Below are positions 54,215-64,000 of a stretch of DNA of 64,000 bases, piece after piece. Position 1 is the first letter of the stretch. Each line of letters begins with the position of its first letter. Where the stretch lies: contig OX243811.1 in assembly GCA_945859605.1 (NCBI GenBank), forward strand, positions 33,540,950-33,604,949, in the 5' to 3' direction. Below the pieces are notes generated by a model that ran no database searches, was not told where the DNA came from, and saw nothing but the letters and a program-made list of their open reading frames with translations. Both the position numbers and the translations under genes were made by a program. The stretch is from Lumbricus rubellus (lineage: Eukaryota; Annelida; Clitellata; Crassiclitellata; Lumbricidae).

Positions 54215-54255
54215 ATGTATGTATGTATGTATGTATGTATGTATGTATGTATGCA
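54007..54255. repeat. (GTAT)n microsatellite
   Basis: About 250 bp of GTATGTAT with one (GT)n block at 54,181-54,198. MYVCMYVC-type frames are artefacts. Confidence 0.95.
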
Positions 54256-55616
54256 TGCATCAGAAAATTTCGTCCAATACAGAGTTTCAGCCAGATGAGA
54301 CTCTGTTTCGGGGGGACTTGGGGAGACTTTGTATCGGGGGATACATTATTTCGTGACACCGGCCATGGATGACAGTGTTTGATACATGCATCAGATTCTC
54401 TGGGCGAGAGAAGATCCACATATATTATTTCCCACAGAAAACTTTGACAAAATGGTTATAATCGGTTTTATAGACTTTACTATTTACATTCGGCCTATTG
54501 CATCACGTGAACTGTTATAAATATGCCATGATTAAAAATTCCCTATCAAATGACTATCATGATATTATTTACCATACTAATAAATGTTAAAATCATATCA
54601 TAATGAGTAGGGATTAAAGTGTGGCTGGACAGTCATGGACGGCATCCATGCACTTATTTTAAAATCTGAACGCCGCCCTACCACTAAGTCTTACTGGACA
54701 GCACAGCCTGGAAAGGTTAGAGCGTCCAGGCACTTCGTTTGGATAGGTAAGAGGCGTCCAGGCACTTATTTTCGAAACTTTAAGCACTGATAATGAGTAT
54801 AATTTACCGTTAATACTTGTACAAATACTATTTTTGTACAACATAATGCATGGCCTCTTTCCAGTGTTATCTTTCAAATTTTGGAATGTCAAATTTCGAA
54901 ATGTTCTGTTCCCTGAACACTCAGTAAAACAGCATCACAGTGGCAGTTTATGTTATTGTATTTCCTTGTACCGTATTTATAAATTTATATGGCGCCCTCT
55001 CGCAGTGCACACTGATCGGAGGTGCTATTAACATGGCTAAACAATTTTGGTAGTTTGGTAGTTCCTGCACTGAAATAGAAAGCTATTTAGCTGATAGATG
55101 AAATCTTAAATGCTGAAATTTTAATGTGGAAATTGCAAAAATGTCTTGTGCCCCCTCTAAAACCCTCCCCGGTCTCTGGGCCACACGCCTTGGCGATCAT
55201 CTGCTAGACCCTCGTTGATACCCCCCCCCCCCCCAAGAAACCTTCATTTCTCAAAGGACTATAGATTACACATTGTCGGTGCGAAAAGCCGGCCAAGGAC
55301 GGTGGGGGGAAAAGAAGCTAGATTGAACCCCTGTTTCTTAGGGGATAGAAGTTCCTGTATAATTATTATTGCTATGTAAGCTTATACGCGGATTATATAT
55401 TAATAAATTTTAGTGTGGTGTCGGTCGAGGGTGGTGTAGCTGTCTTTTCTGCATAGTTCTAGATATCTGGCCTACAGTTATCAGACCGAGATGGTTGCCC
55501 TGCCCTTTAAAGTTCTGCCTTCAGTCGCTTGTCAGCATAGTCGACATCAACCCTTTGAAGCACATCCCGTCCGTTACATTATGTTTTGAATGCAGTTAGT
55601 TGTCATTGTCCGACGA

Positions 55617-55653
<37 letters not shown>

Positions 55654-57600
55654 ATATACATATACTGTATATAATGTATGTGTGTATATTATAATGTATG
55701 TACATGTATATAGATCTATAATTATATATATTATAGAAATATATATAGTCTGACAGAAGAAGGTCATGGCCTGCATTCCCTCACCCGAATCATCCGAGTC
55801 ACAGATGAATTAGTTCGACCTGTGCAGGTAGATCTAGTCCTATATAGGGTTGAAGGGGTTTAGTCAACATAAGTGAAATGCTTGAATGCATTCTATACAT
55901 AAGCTGTGTGTAATAATATTTCTGCAGGCCACACTCGTGTGAAGAATTTTTGCTTGTTACCCGGTCACCACATGAAATATGAAGTACAATTAGTAAAAGA
56001 ATTTTGTGTATATAAGAGTAGACAGTGGACGAAGTGAGATCAGATCGGGTAAGGCAAGGAAGGTTAGGCAGAGTAAAGTATACAGATGATGCATGCTACA
56101 CTCATGCGGTATAGCTGGAGGTTGAACTGCAGATTGTGCAATGCAAACGTTCGAAGTCAAACCCCTGGAAATTCGTATAATGTCTGTTCAAAAGAGAAGA
56201 TGAATGACCTTCCGCTTGTTTTCCTCTGTCACAAGGACATGATGCCGTATACTTTAAGCAGACAGTTGCATTCTTAAGTTCTTTACCATTTGACTGGCTT
56301 TTTAACGCATTTTGAATTTAAGCAGAAACTATAATTTATGACCATAGCATGTTGCTCTCTTGCCCTTAGTTCTGCCAACGCCGTAACAAATTCCTGATTG
56401 CCAGTGATGACGCTGGCCATGATCGGAAAGGAGGGCCACTCGTCTATCTTCTGAGGAACGCTTTTAATATAAATGCTCAATTACAATTACCAGCAAAATC
56501 TGAACGTGTCGTCTAGAGCTACACAAATTTTCGATAGATGGTTCTGCTAGGTCAGACCTTCATCAAAGCACATTAACGTTTACAACAATCAATTTGTGCT
56601 TCCGTCAGCATATTATAATTATAGTCTATCTATAGGCCAGCCTGCAATTTGCCTGCAGGGCAATAAAATTTAGATTCGAAAGATCTTGTCGTTCTCCTGT
56701 AAAGACGGTTGATAAAATCGTCTTAACGATCGATTAGTCTTGGAAATAGTTGTAAACAGCTCTGTAAACACTAAACAGTCTCACAAGAGATCGGAAAGCA
56801 AGATTCAAGGAGTGAATTAACGAATTTCCCAGATCCTATCTTTATTGGCTGGGAAGACTTAGACGTCTGGGCAACTTCTCTTTGACCTGTGTACTTTGAG
56901 AGGTCAAGATGCATGTGGGCATCTGGTTATCCAATATCCAGGTTACACACATATGCATACATGCATGCATGCATAATGCATACATAAATACACACCTGCA
57001 TGCATGCATGCATAAGCAATGCATAATATACAAGCATACATGCGTACATGCATGCAAAGCCATACACACATACGTGCGCGAATAATGGCATTTTAAATTT
57101 TTATACTTGCATATATGCATGTATGCATCCTCACATATATACAAAATATATGCATGTATGCATATATACTTACTTGAATGCAGACAGCCAGAAAAGCAGA
57201 CATGTGTGCATAATACAGACAGATACACAGACAGACAGACATGATTTTGTGCATAATACAGACAGACAGCCATATATACATACATGCTTTTTTGCATAAT
57301 ACAGACAGACGGACAGACAGACATGAGTCACACAAAGATATGTTGTGCTTTTGCTTGAACGCCTACTAACCATGCTGTCATAACATTAAAGCACATGTAG
57401 AGTATAACACTGTATACTCTCTGCACAGTGGACTTTAGTCGGTCACTTCAAAGCGCTGACGTTATCACAAAAGTCTTTCTTGCTCCACATTCCACCTTAA
57501 TATTAAACTGTACAGTTGGTTATTTCTAATCTTTGTGTATAATAAGCCTACACATCCAAGTGCTTGTCTTGTCGTCTCAATAACATTCTTGTAGCGCATT
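54256..57600. other. Intergenic or intronic, nothing recognised
   Basis: Contains a GCGTCCAGGCACTT direct repeat (54,730 and 54,752 region), a diverged LINE/SINE tail at about 54,972-55,030 (minus), a TA run at 55,618-55,650, and CATGCATG-rich patches at 56,955-57,060 and 57,100-57,170. If the 53.2-kb ORF belongs to the septin gene, this is its first intron. Confidence 0.45.
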
Positions 57601-58100
57601 TTCATGACCTGTCACTCTTGCAGTTGTGCATAGATGGTATTCTCACGAACTCGTAGTTTGGGAGCAGAGAGGATTAGAGGAAGAGAAGGAGGAGGAGGAG
57701 GAGGACGAGGAGGAGGAGGAGGAGGAGGACCAAGGACTAAAGGAGGTCGTCGGGTTTGTTGCTGGTGCGTCTGGACAGAAAGACGGAAGGAAAAGGAGCG
57801 ACGAAGGACGATTCTGCTATGTGTTGACGTTTATAATTCAGACGAGGGTCTTAGGGTGCACTGGATGTCTTCCCGCACATTCCTCATGCCTGAACCCAAT
57901 TTTCTTGTTATGCTGCTCGTGCACTGTTATCCTTACTGCTTCTCTCTTTGTCCCCCTTTCGTCTGCTTCTCCCTTCCTCCCTCCTTCTGTCCGTATATCT
58001 CCCCTTTCTCATCTCTCTCTCTTTCTCTCTACGCATGCATCTGTCTATAATAACGTATCTTTTTTTCTATCTATCAGATTCATGCATGTATTGGGTGACC
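57601..58100. other. Acidic GAG-repeat frame, not assigned
   Basis: GAGGAGGAGGACGAGG (57,685-57,730) gives a Glu-rich plus-strand frame of about 160 codons preceded by TCTTGCAG. A polypyrimidine tract follows at 57,940-58,030. It could be an exon, but composition explains the open frame. Confidence 0.3.
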
Positions 58101-58573
58101 GGACAAAATGGTAGCGGACAAAATGGTACGCATAAAATGGTACGGACAAAATGGTATGGATGAAATGAAAGCTGGATTAATTAATTTTTATATATGAAAT
58201 AGAAGCTGGATTAATGAAAAGGCGCATGTGAAATGGAAGCTGGATGAAGGCTCTGCGTGGATATTTTATATATGAAATGGAAGCTGGATTGATGAAAGAT
58301 GCATTACAAATGGAGGTTGGTTTAATGAATCTTATGGCTGAAATTGAAGCTGGATACATCATGAAACGCATGAATGAAAGACATCAATCTAGCTTCCAGT
58401 TCTCAAGCATTTTTTTCGCCAATTCGGCTTCCGTTTCTCAAGTTTTTTCTTCACTGGAGCTGCATTTCAGCCACAAAATCCACCCACCCTTTATTTCAGC
58501 AAAAATACCATAATCCAGCTTCAATTTATCCATACCGTTTTGTCCGTACCATTTTGTCCGTACCATTTTGTCC
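58101..58573. mobile_element. Foldback-type element with long repeated inverted ends
   Basis: The left end has four direct copies of (G)GACAAAATGGTA (58,101-58,157). The right end has three inverted copies of ACCATTTTGTCC (58,530-58,573). The inverted similarity continues through GAAGCTGGATTA for about 70 bp. The middle repeats GAAATGGAAGCTGGATT several times. No transposase frame and no clear target duplication, so the class is uncertain. Confidence 0.7.
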
Positions 58574-58719
58574 TAGAACCCCGCTACCTGCAGTTGATTG
58601 GGCACCTGGCCATTTTGGATCTTCGTTTTGGGACTGCAGCTAGATCGAGGTCCTTAAAAAATAAACAAGTCACGATTGATAGCCTACATAGATCTACATT
58701 ACCACCCCAAGCACAGTGA

Positions 58720-58802
58720 CACCTTGTAATTGTAATTGTAATTGTCACTGTAACTGTAATTGTAACTGTAACAGTGTAACTGTAATTGCAATTGTAATCG
58801 AT
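58720..58802. repeat. (TGTAAT)n-like hexanucleotide repeat
   Basis: AATTGTAATTGTAATTGTCACTGTAACTG units, slightly degenerate. Confidence 0.75.
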
Positions 58803-58871
58803 CATTTATGAAGATCCACCACAATAGATCTGCAGAGGGCAGGCAGGACAGAGCATGATTCATCCACCATA

Positions 58872-59160
58872 TTATTCTTGGTGTGTGTTCTAATTAATAG
58901 GCTGACAATATTCTTGTTGTGTGTTTTATTTAATAGGCTGACGATATTCTGGTGTGTGTTTTATTTAATAGGCTGACAATATTCTTGTTGTGTGTTCTAA
59001 TTAATAGGCTGACGATATTCTTGTTGTGTGTTCTAATTAATAGGCTGACAATATTCTTGTTGTGTGTTCTAATTAATAGGCTGACGATATTCTGGTTGTG
59101 TGTTCTAATTAATAGGCTGACGATATTCTTGTTGTGTGTTTTAATTAATAGGCTGACGAT
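58872..59160 (+). repeat. 36-bp minisatellite carrying repeated 3' splice sites
   Basis: About eight copies of a unit with ATATTCTTGTTGTGTGTTCT, then AATTAATAG and GCTGACGAT. Some units vary (GACAAT for GACGAT, CTGG for CTTG). The last copy runs directly into the septin exon, whose acceptor is AATTAATAG|GCTGACGAT. Each unit therefore duplicates a T-rich tract, a CTAAT branch-like motif, the AG and the first nine exon bases. Confidence 0.93.
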
Positions 59161-60293
59161 GGATGCATTGGATTTGCGAAGCTGCCCGATCAAGTTCATC
59201 GGAAAGCGATCAAAAGAGGATTCGACTTCACACTGATGGTCGTTGGTGAGTTGATTTGCTCCATTTGCTCATCATGAGAGCAATTTTATGTCGCAGGCCT
59301 TTCCCCCTACACATTGCAGAAATCTGTCACCAACAGCCATATTATTATTTCGTCATTTAATTTCATGACGAGTGTTAACCATAGTTTTGTGCTTGGTTGC
59401 AATCTAAGTAGTTTTTGTGCACTATTGTGATATGTTATGTTATGCTTCGCTGCAGTGGTGAAAAGCGCCATTTTATACTCAATTGTCGACTGAAATTTAA
59501 AAATGCCTTGTTCCATTTAAGTCTGCGCCATTTTCGCCTTTCAGAGCTGCATTTGTTACAGTAGCGGAAAAGACAGGTTTACTCGCCTACCGCACTAAAC
59601 CCGTAGAACCTATAGCGTTACGGGAGCTTCGGGTTCAAAGGGTTAAAAATAGTGCAGCCAACCGTGGAAAGTTTTTTAAAATGTGTTGACCAAGACGCAG
59701 CAACTAATTGATTTTTGCCTCAATTTTTATGTGCAACCACTTTTTACAGACTTTGCTAATTGTTGCTCACTTTTGCATTACTTACACTTTTCAGTCGTAA
59801 TCGCAATTCCTAGGTTTTTTACAGCGACTTAAAATAGTTTTATGGCTCATTCACAGACACTCAGTGAGAAACAGACAGCATAAAGTACAGATTAAGTCAA
59901 TTGTAGAGCACTTAACGACGGAACATTAAAAATCAGACACGTGTATCGCTGTATCGCTTCGTTGCTGTTTGTTCATCAGTCGGTATCATTAGCTGCCTCT
60001 GTAGTCCTGCTAGATTCTTGTTTGTATTACCGCTGGTTTTGTGTACTACCAAGTATACAAAATGCCAGCTTAAGTAAGCTTATATAATAGCTTATTTAGG
60101 TTTCATAGTGATTTAACTATATATACAGTAGGCCTATTATAGTTATGGGTTGTGTATTTGTGTAATAAGAGGTTTTTCTCAATGCACTGCAGGTGAATCT
60201 GGTCTTGGGAAGTCGACGCTCATCAGCAGTATGTTCTTTCAAAACGATTTCTACCATGACAGGACTATACCAGAAGCAGGAAGTAAGCCATTC

Positions 60294-60327
<34 letters not shown>

Positions 60328-63300
60328 ATGCTACTACTACTACTGCTACTACGACTACGTGGGGCGCGGTGGTATAGTGGTTTTTTCCGTTGCCTTGCAG
60401 CCGAAGGGTTGCAGGTTCGAAATCCACCTCAAGTCGCCGCGTAGGGACATTGGACAAGTCCTTCACTCTCAATTGCTCAGCGCTTCGGCGTGAAACTTCG
60501 ATATAGTGTCCGCATGGGCGCCCGCACATAGGGGCAAGGGAGGGCACTTGCCCCCCCCTGGAAAATTGAAAAATATTTTCTCACTACTAATTTTGAAGTT
60601 TATAACAAATTTCTTCGCATTAGAGAATTAAAAAGTCTACTCTTAACATATACTTTTCGATTTTTTAAGCAAATTTTCTTCCAAAAAGAAACAATTCATA
60701 TAAGAAATTTAAAAAAGTGAAACTGAGAAATTTACATCAAGAAACCTCTGTGAAAAATACCCATGCATGTTGTTAACTCCCCCGCTTGGCATTTTTTGAC
60801 CTCCTGCTACAAAAATTGTTAACGTTGACCAACGTGTTTTGCCTCCTCCTGCAAAAATTTCTGCGGGCGCCCATGAGTGTCCGCACTGTAGTCTGGAGCG
60901 CCTCTTAGTAGAGATCTTCAAGGGGCGCTATAGCAAGTTCACATAGGCCTACAAATTGATCTTCAAGGTTCCCAGTGTTGGTGAAAACTTACTTTGAAAT
61001 GCCTAGTCTTCCTGAAGTTTTTCGTTGAAGGTGATGCATCGGCGTATGGCAATGAATTGCTGAATGACGATAGCGCAGTGATGGATGACCCTTAGCTCAG
61101 CGCTACGGAATGGTCGAAAAGTACTGGGTAATGGTAGATAAGTGTTGATGGAAACCAGAAATGTCCCTGTCAACTCGAGACAACATCCGATTCAAGGTGA
61201 CTGATGAAAACGAGACATCTTGAATTTTTTCGACCCAGAGTTTCAAATGCCAAGGACACAAAACAGTACGACAGACACCTTTCAGTAGCAGCTGCTGTCC
61301 CAGCTCAGCAGCATCCAGCTGCTGCTGTTTTGGCACCGTATCTGACATGGTATGACATGACTCGACATGGTGCCAGGCGAGGCGTTTGCTCCATGCAGGT
61401 CCCATCGGTGCTGCCTGATCCTGCAGCCTGGCTCCTCTGAATCAGGAAATCTTAAACGCCACATGATGGCGTTTAATGAGGCGTGTCTAGCAGTGCTATC
61501 CGCTAATAATTATACAAAGTCCCATAATAATAAACTATGAAGCGTTCCTACGCATATATCGCGTGAATCAGTCTCAATGTGCGGATATTTAATTAACAAA
61601 TCATTCAATAAGTCAAGCAGTCAATAAATAAATTAATAAACTAATGAATCAATTGGCCTAAACTAAAAAGTCAATCATTCAATCGATCGATCGATCGATC
61701 AATCAATCAATTAATGTTCATGATAAATTGACATTGAAGCAACTTATAAAAAATTTACATAAGGCCTACTGTAGTGTAGATTGAGGCATGCTCGATGCAA
61801 CATGAATACGGTACATCAACCGTGTTAATAGGAGTTCTTATAAAGAAAACGGGATGTAAAATTTACGTTTGCTTGTTACTGGTAGGCCTACAGGGTAAAG
61901 TCAAGGTTATTGCTTATTAATATTGGTTTCCTGATTGTAACCTACTCTGCTTTTTAAATCTGATTTACCTCACCCTACCAGGCTACCACACACACTATGC
62001 CTGACGTTTTCTTCATTAATTTCTTTCCAGAGAAGCTGTCAAGAACCGTTGAAATTGAGAAGCGTCTGATGGAAATCGAGGAGCTGGGAGTGAGGTTAAG
62101 GCTGACGGTTGTTGATACGCCTGGTTTCAACGACGCACTCAACTCGACTGATTGGTAAACAGATAAATTTATATGATATGCTTCCTGCTTAACTCATAGA
62201 ATTACCCCAACCATGGTTAGAGCTCAGAGGTCAGAATTCACATTTCCTGTCTTATGTATATACGTCTTATTATTTAAAATATAGACATGTAGGCCTATAC
62301 ATGCAAACCTGATTGCAAATTTGAGTTGCAGCTGTATTCGCCTAATTAATCTATCAGCAATCAGTCTGTATACATGTATAGTTGTATACGTAATCACAAC
62401 ACCCTGTACACAGGGTGACTGGAATTGTCATAATATAGTAGCAAAGAAAACTAGTGTATGAGATAAATATCGTAGGGGTAAGAACTTGTTTACAAACTGC
62501 CCCGAAGACGATGCTCAATTGGAGGTATGGTCCAGAGGTCAGGTCAGCAGTGCTAAGTTACTGACTCAGCAGGTGGGAGGATCGCTCCATTTACTGAAGA
62601 CTGAAGAGCTGGCCAAGCGTAGGCCTATGCATCAAATGCTTCTTCATTCCATTTTGTTTCTTTGTCCTTTCACTAGGCTGGATTATTAGTCAGGAGCTTT
62701 TTCTTAGCCGTCTCATTTCCATAGCACATAGTGTACAATCGATGTACTCATTGACATCACGTTACGTACTAGAATAATTCTTTTAAATATGATGCATAGC
62801 ATAGCTCCGATCATTTTGCTCCCGTTTACAAAACTCCTTTGGCTGATTTTCTGTTTCATCGTCGTCAGCTGGAAACCGGTGAACAAATATATTCTGGATC
62901 AGTTCGAAGACTACTTGAAGGATGAATCGGGACTCAATCGCCAGACGATCCAGGATCATCGAGTCCACTGCTGCCTCTACTTCATCTCTCCTTACGGTCG
63001 GGGGTGAGCATTCTTACACTTATACTGCCCTACAAAATATATAATTTGACTAGCTACCACAATTATCACCATTGAAGTACGGTATAGCTGCAGCATAACG
63101 CAGAGAGTTATTGCTGGACAAATGTGTAGCCTATTATAATGGCGGCAGACGTACAATTGTAGGCTACATAGGCCAATCTTGAAAGTTCGTCTTGGTGTTA
63201 AAATATCAATTTAAGTATTCCAAGGGTCGCGGATTATCTTTTAAGGGCAAATTTTACTTTAAAAAAGCACCTATTAAAACACAGATATCAGACTATGGGT

Positions 63301-63712
63301 TTATTGAGGTTCGGCTTCTCATGGATTGATGCTGTTTAGACAAATAAACATCGAGAGTTATTCCTGATCAGAACGTATAGACTACATCTAATCTTGAGAG
63401 TTCATCTTGATGTTAAATTATCAATTCAATTATTCCCAGGGTGACGGATTAACTTTTACGGGCAAATTTTTAGGCTACTCTAAAAAAACACCCGTTAACA
63501 GACAGATATCAGACTCTGGGTTTATTGAGGTTCGTCTTTCCGTGGATTGATGCCATATTATAAAGAATTTATCTCTGGTTTGCTTCCATAAAAGGTTGCG
63601 ACAAGTTGACGTTGACTTCATGAAGCGGTTACAGCACCGCGTTAACATCGTGCCAATCATCGCCAAGGCGGATGTTCTTACTCCATCCGAACTGAAGCAA
63701 CTCAAGTCCAAG
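59152..63712 (+). CDS. Septin GTPase, five exons, 3' end beyond the window
   Basis: Septins are GTP-binding proteins that assemble into filaments at the cell cortex and cleavage furrow. Exons: 59,152-59,245; 60,193-60,282; 62,031-62,154; 62,869-63,003; 63,595-63,712. All have GT/AG introns and matching phases, giving 187 codons. Landmarks in order: [20 protein letters not shown] (polybasic region before the G domain), P-loop GESGLGKST (G1), DTPGF (G3), [22 protein letters not shown], and AKAD (G4). The third-fourth junction restores the conserved Cys of DCWKP. The septin-unique element and any coiled coil lie past the right edge. Sequence is closest by eye to the SEPT2/SEPT4/SEPT5 groups. The start is not secure. 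Introns hold a split SINE, a MITE and a 160-bp duplication. Confidence 0.95.
60290..60358 (+). repeat. (CTA/CTG)n microsatellite in septin intron 2
   Basis: CACTACTACTACTACTGCTGCTG followed by more CTA triplets, just upstream of a SINE. Confidence 0.85.
60359..60942 (+). mobile_element. tRNA-derived SINE split by a MITE, in septin intron
   Basis: The head GTGGGGCGCGGTGGTATAGTGG and B-box GGTTCGAAATCC match the SINE at 2936. The body continues to 60,504 (GGCGTGAAACTTCGATATAG) and resumes at 60,884 (CACTGTAGTCTGGAGCGCC...AGGGGCGCTATAGC). A family D MITE occupies the gap. Confidence 0.85.
60513..60875. mobile_element. hAT-like MITE, family D (TIR CATGGGCGCCCGCA), nested in a SINE
   Basis: A perfect 14-bp TIR CATGGGCGCCCGCA / TGCGGGCGCCCATG is flanked by the exact 8-bp duplication AGTGTCCG (60,505-60,512 and 60,876-60,883). 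A C run (TTGCCCCCCC) follows the left end. It is 363 bp with no coding capacity. Clean ends and duplication indicate a relatively recent insertion into an older SINE. Confidence 0.93.
60943..62030 (+). other. Septin intron remainder
   Basis: Contains (AATC)n-like sequence at 61,660-61,715. The frame of about 100 codons at 61,103-61,405 (minus) is unrecognised. Confidence 0.4.
62466..62770 (-). mobile_element. Diverged copy of the second SINE type, in septin intron
   Basis: On the minus strand near 62,765-62,700, ATGAGTACATCGATTGTACACT and GAAATGAGACGG correspond to ATGAGTACATTGACCGTACACT and AAGATGAGATGG of the 6600-6870 element. The rest is weakly alike; limits are estimates. Confidence 0.4.
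63190..63550. repeat. Direct duplication of about 160 bp in septin intron
   Basis: Copies at 63,176-63,335 and 63,391-63,555 share AGTTC(G/A)TCTTG(G/A)TGTTAAA, GGATTA(T/A)CTTTTA(A/C)GGGCAAATTTT, CAGATATCAGACT and GGGTTTATTGAGGTTCG. They differ at about 15-20% of positions, so the duplication is not recent. The second copy ends about 40 nt before the next septin exon. Confidence 0.85.
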
Positions 63713-64000
63713 GTCCGAATTTTTAATTTCTATATTTAATTTTGCAGACGACGATTTCTTATTTCAAGACTCTGCCTTGTATAGGCTACATGTAATCTTA
63801 TCAGTTGTCTGTTATAATAAATTAGAATAGTGTCAGCTGCATAGTTCACTTTTTCTCACACGCTGAATCTTTGGTCCCCAGTTGACGTGTACGAAATAGT
63901 TGATGGCTTAGTACCGTTTAAAATTCAAATTGATTTAGATGACAACCTACTGAAGACTTCACAGACTAGACATAATTATACTCAGTGAAAAATCTTTGCC
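63713..64000 (+). other. Start of the next septin intron
   Basis: The exon ends CTCAAGTCCAAG|GTCCGA. No further septin-like coding segment was seen before the window ends. Confidence 0.6.

Noticed and set aside
53913..54419. Cys/Tyr-rich frames (MYVCMYVC) that resemble repeat peptides
   Set aside because: They follow exactly the (GTAT)n repeat, with open frames on both strands.
58872..59160. Possible CRISPR-like or protein-repeat array
   Set aside because: Units are contiguous without spacers and overlap a splice acceptor; the minus-strand frame (LLIRTHNKNIVS repeats) mirrors the minisatellite.

Overview
This looks like nuclear DNA from a metazoan, most likely a marine invertebrate. The supportable genes are split into short exons with GT/AG junctions. 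Most of the sequence is AT-rich non-coding DNA full of microsatellites, tRNA-derived SINEs and non-autonomous DNA transposons. The palindrome TAGGCCTA and close variants recur throughout. The phylum cannot be fixed from the sequence alone. No prokaryotic operon, CRISPR array or phage was seen.

Three host genes can be supported. (1) A minus-strand glucose-6-phosphatase catalytic subunit gene lies at about 9.4-12.9 kb. Six exons join in frame, and only the short 5' exon is uncertain. (2) A plus-strand gene at 37.2-39.0 kb encodes a protein with two tandem alpha-crystallin (small heat-shock) domains and an acidic tail. (3) A plus-strand septin GTPase gene has five clear exons from 59.15 to 63.71 kb and runs off the right edge. 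An ORF at 53.2-53.9 kb may be its N-terminal exon. These genes have unrelated jobs and do not form a pathway.

The largest mobile element is a nearly intact Ty3/gypsy-class LTR retrotransposon at 16,496-23,033. Its two LTRs appear identical and its gag-pol frame is open. The integrase lies upstream of reverse transcriptase, the order known from the Gmr1 group. A SINE landed in the 5' LTR afterwards.

Around the genes are at least eight terminal-inverted-repeat (TIR) families, most with 8-bp target duplications (hAT-like). They are at 1.8, 2.3, 3.7, 5.5, 7.5, 8.1, 15.4, 23.8, 27.3, 31.7, 34.7, 36.7, 52.0 and 60.5 kb. There is also a TA-flanked mariner-like remnant at 39.7 kb and a long-inverted-repeat element at 58.1 kb. 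Several are nested, which gives a relative insertion order. Three families with different ends share an internal motif of the form GACGAC-polyA-GTCGTC.

The segments at 26-31 kb, 40-52 kb and 54-58 kb hold mainly simple repeats and no recognisable gene. Notable tandem arrays are a 21-bp repeat at 52.85 kb, a 91-bp repeat at 50 kb split by a LINE fragment, and a 36-bp repeat at 58.9 kb that multiplies the 3' splice site of the first clear septin exon.
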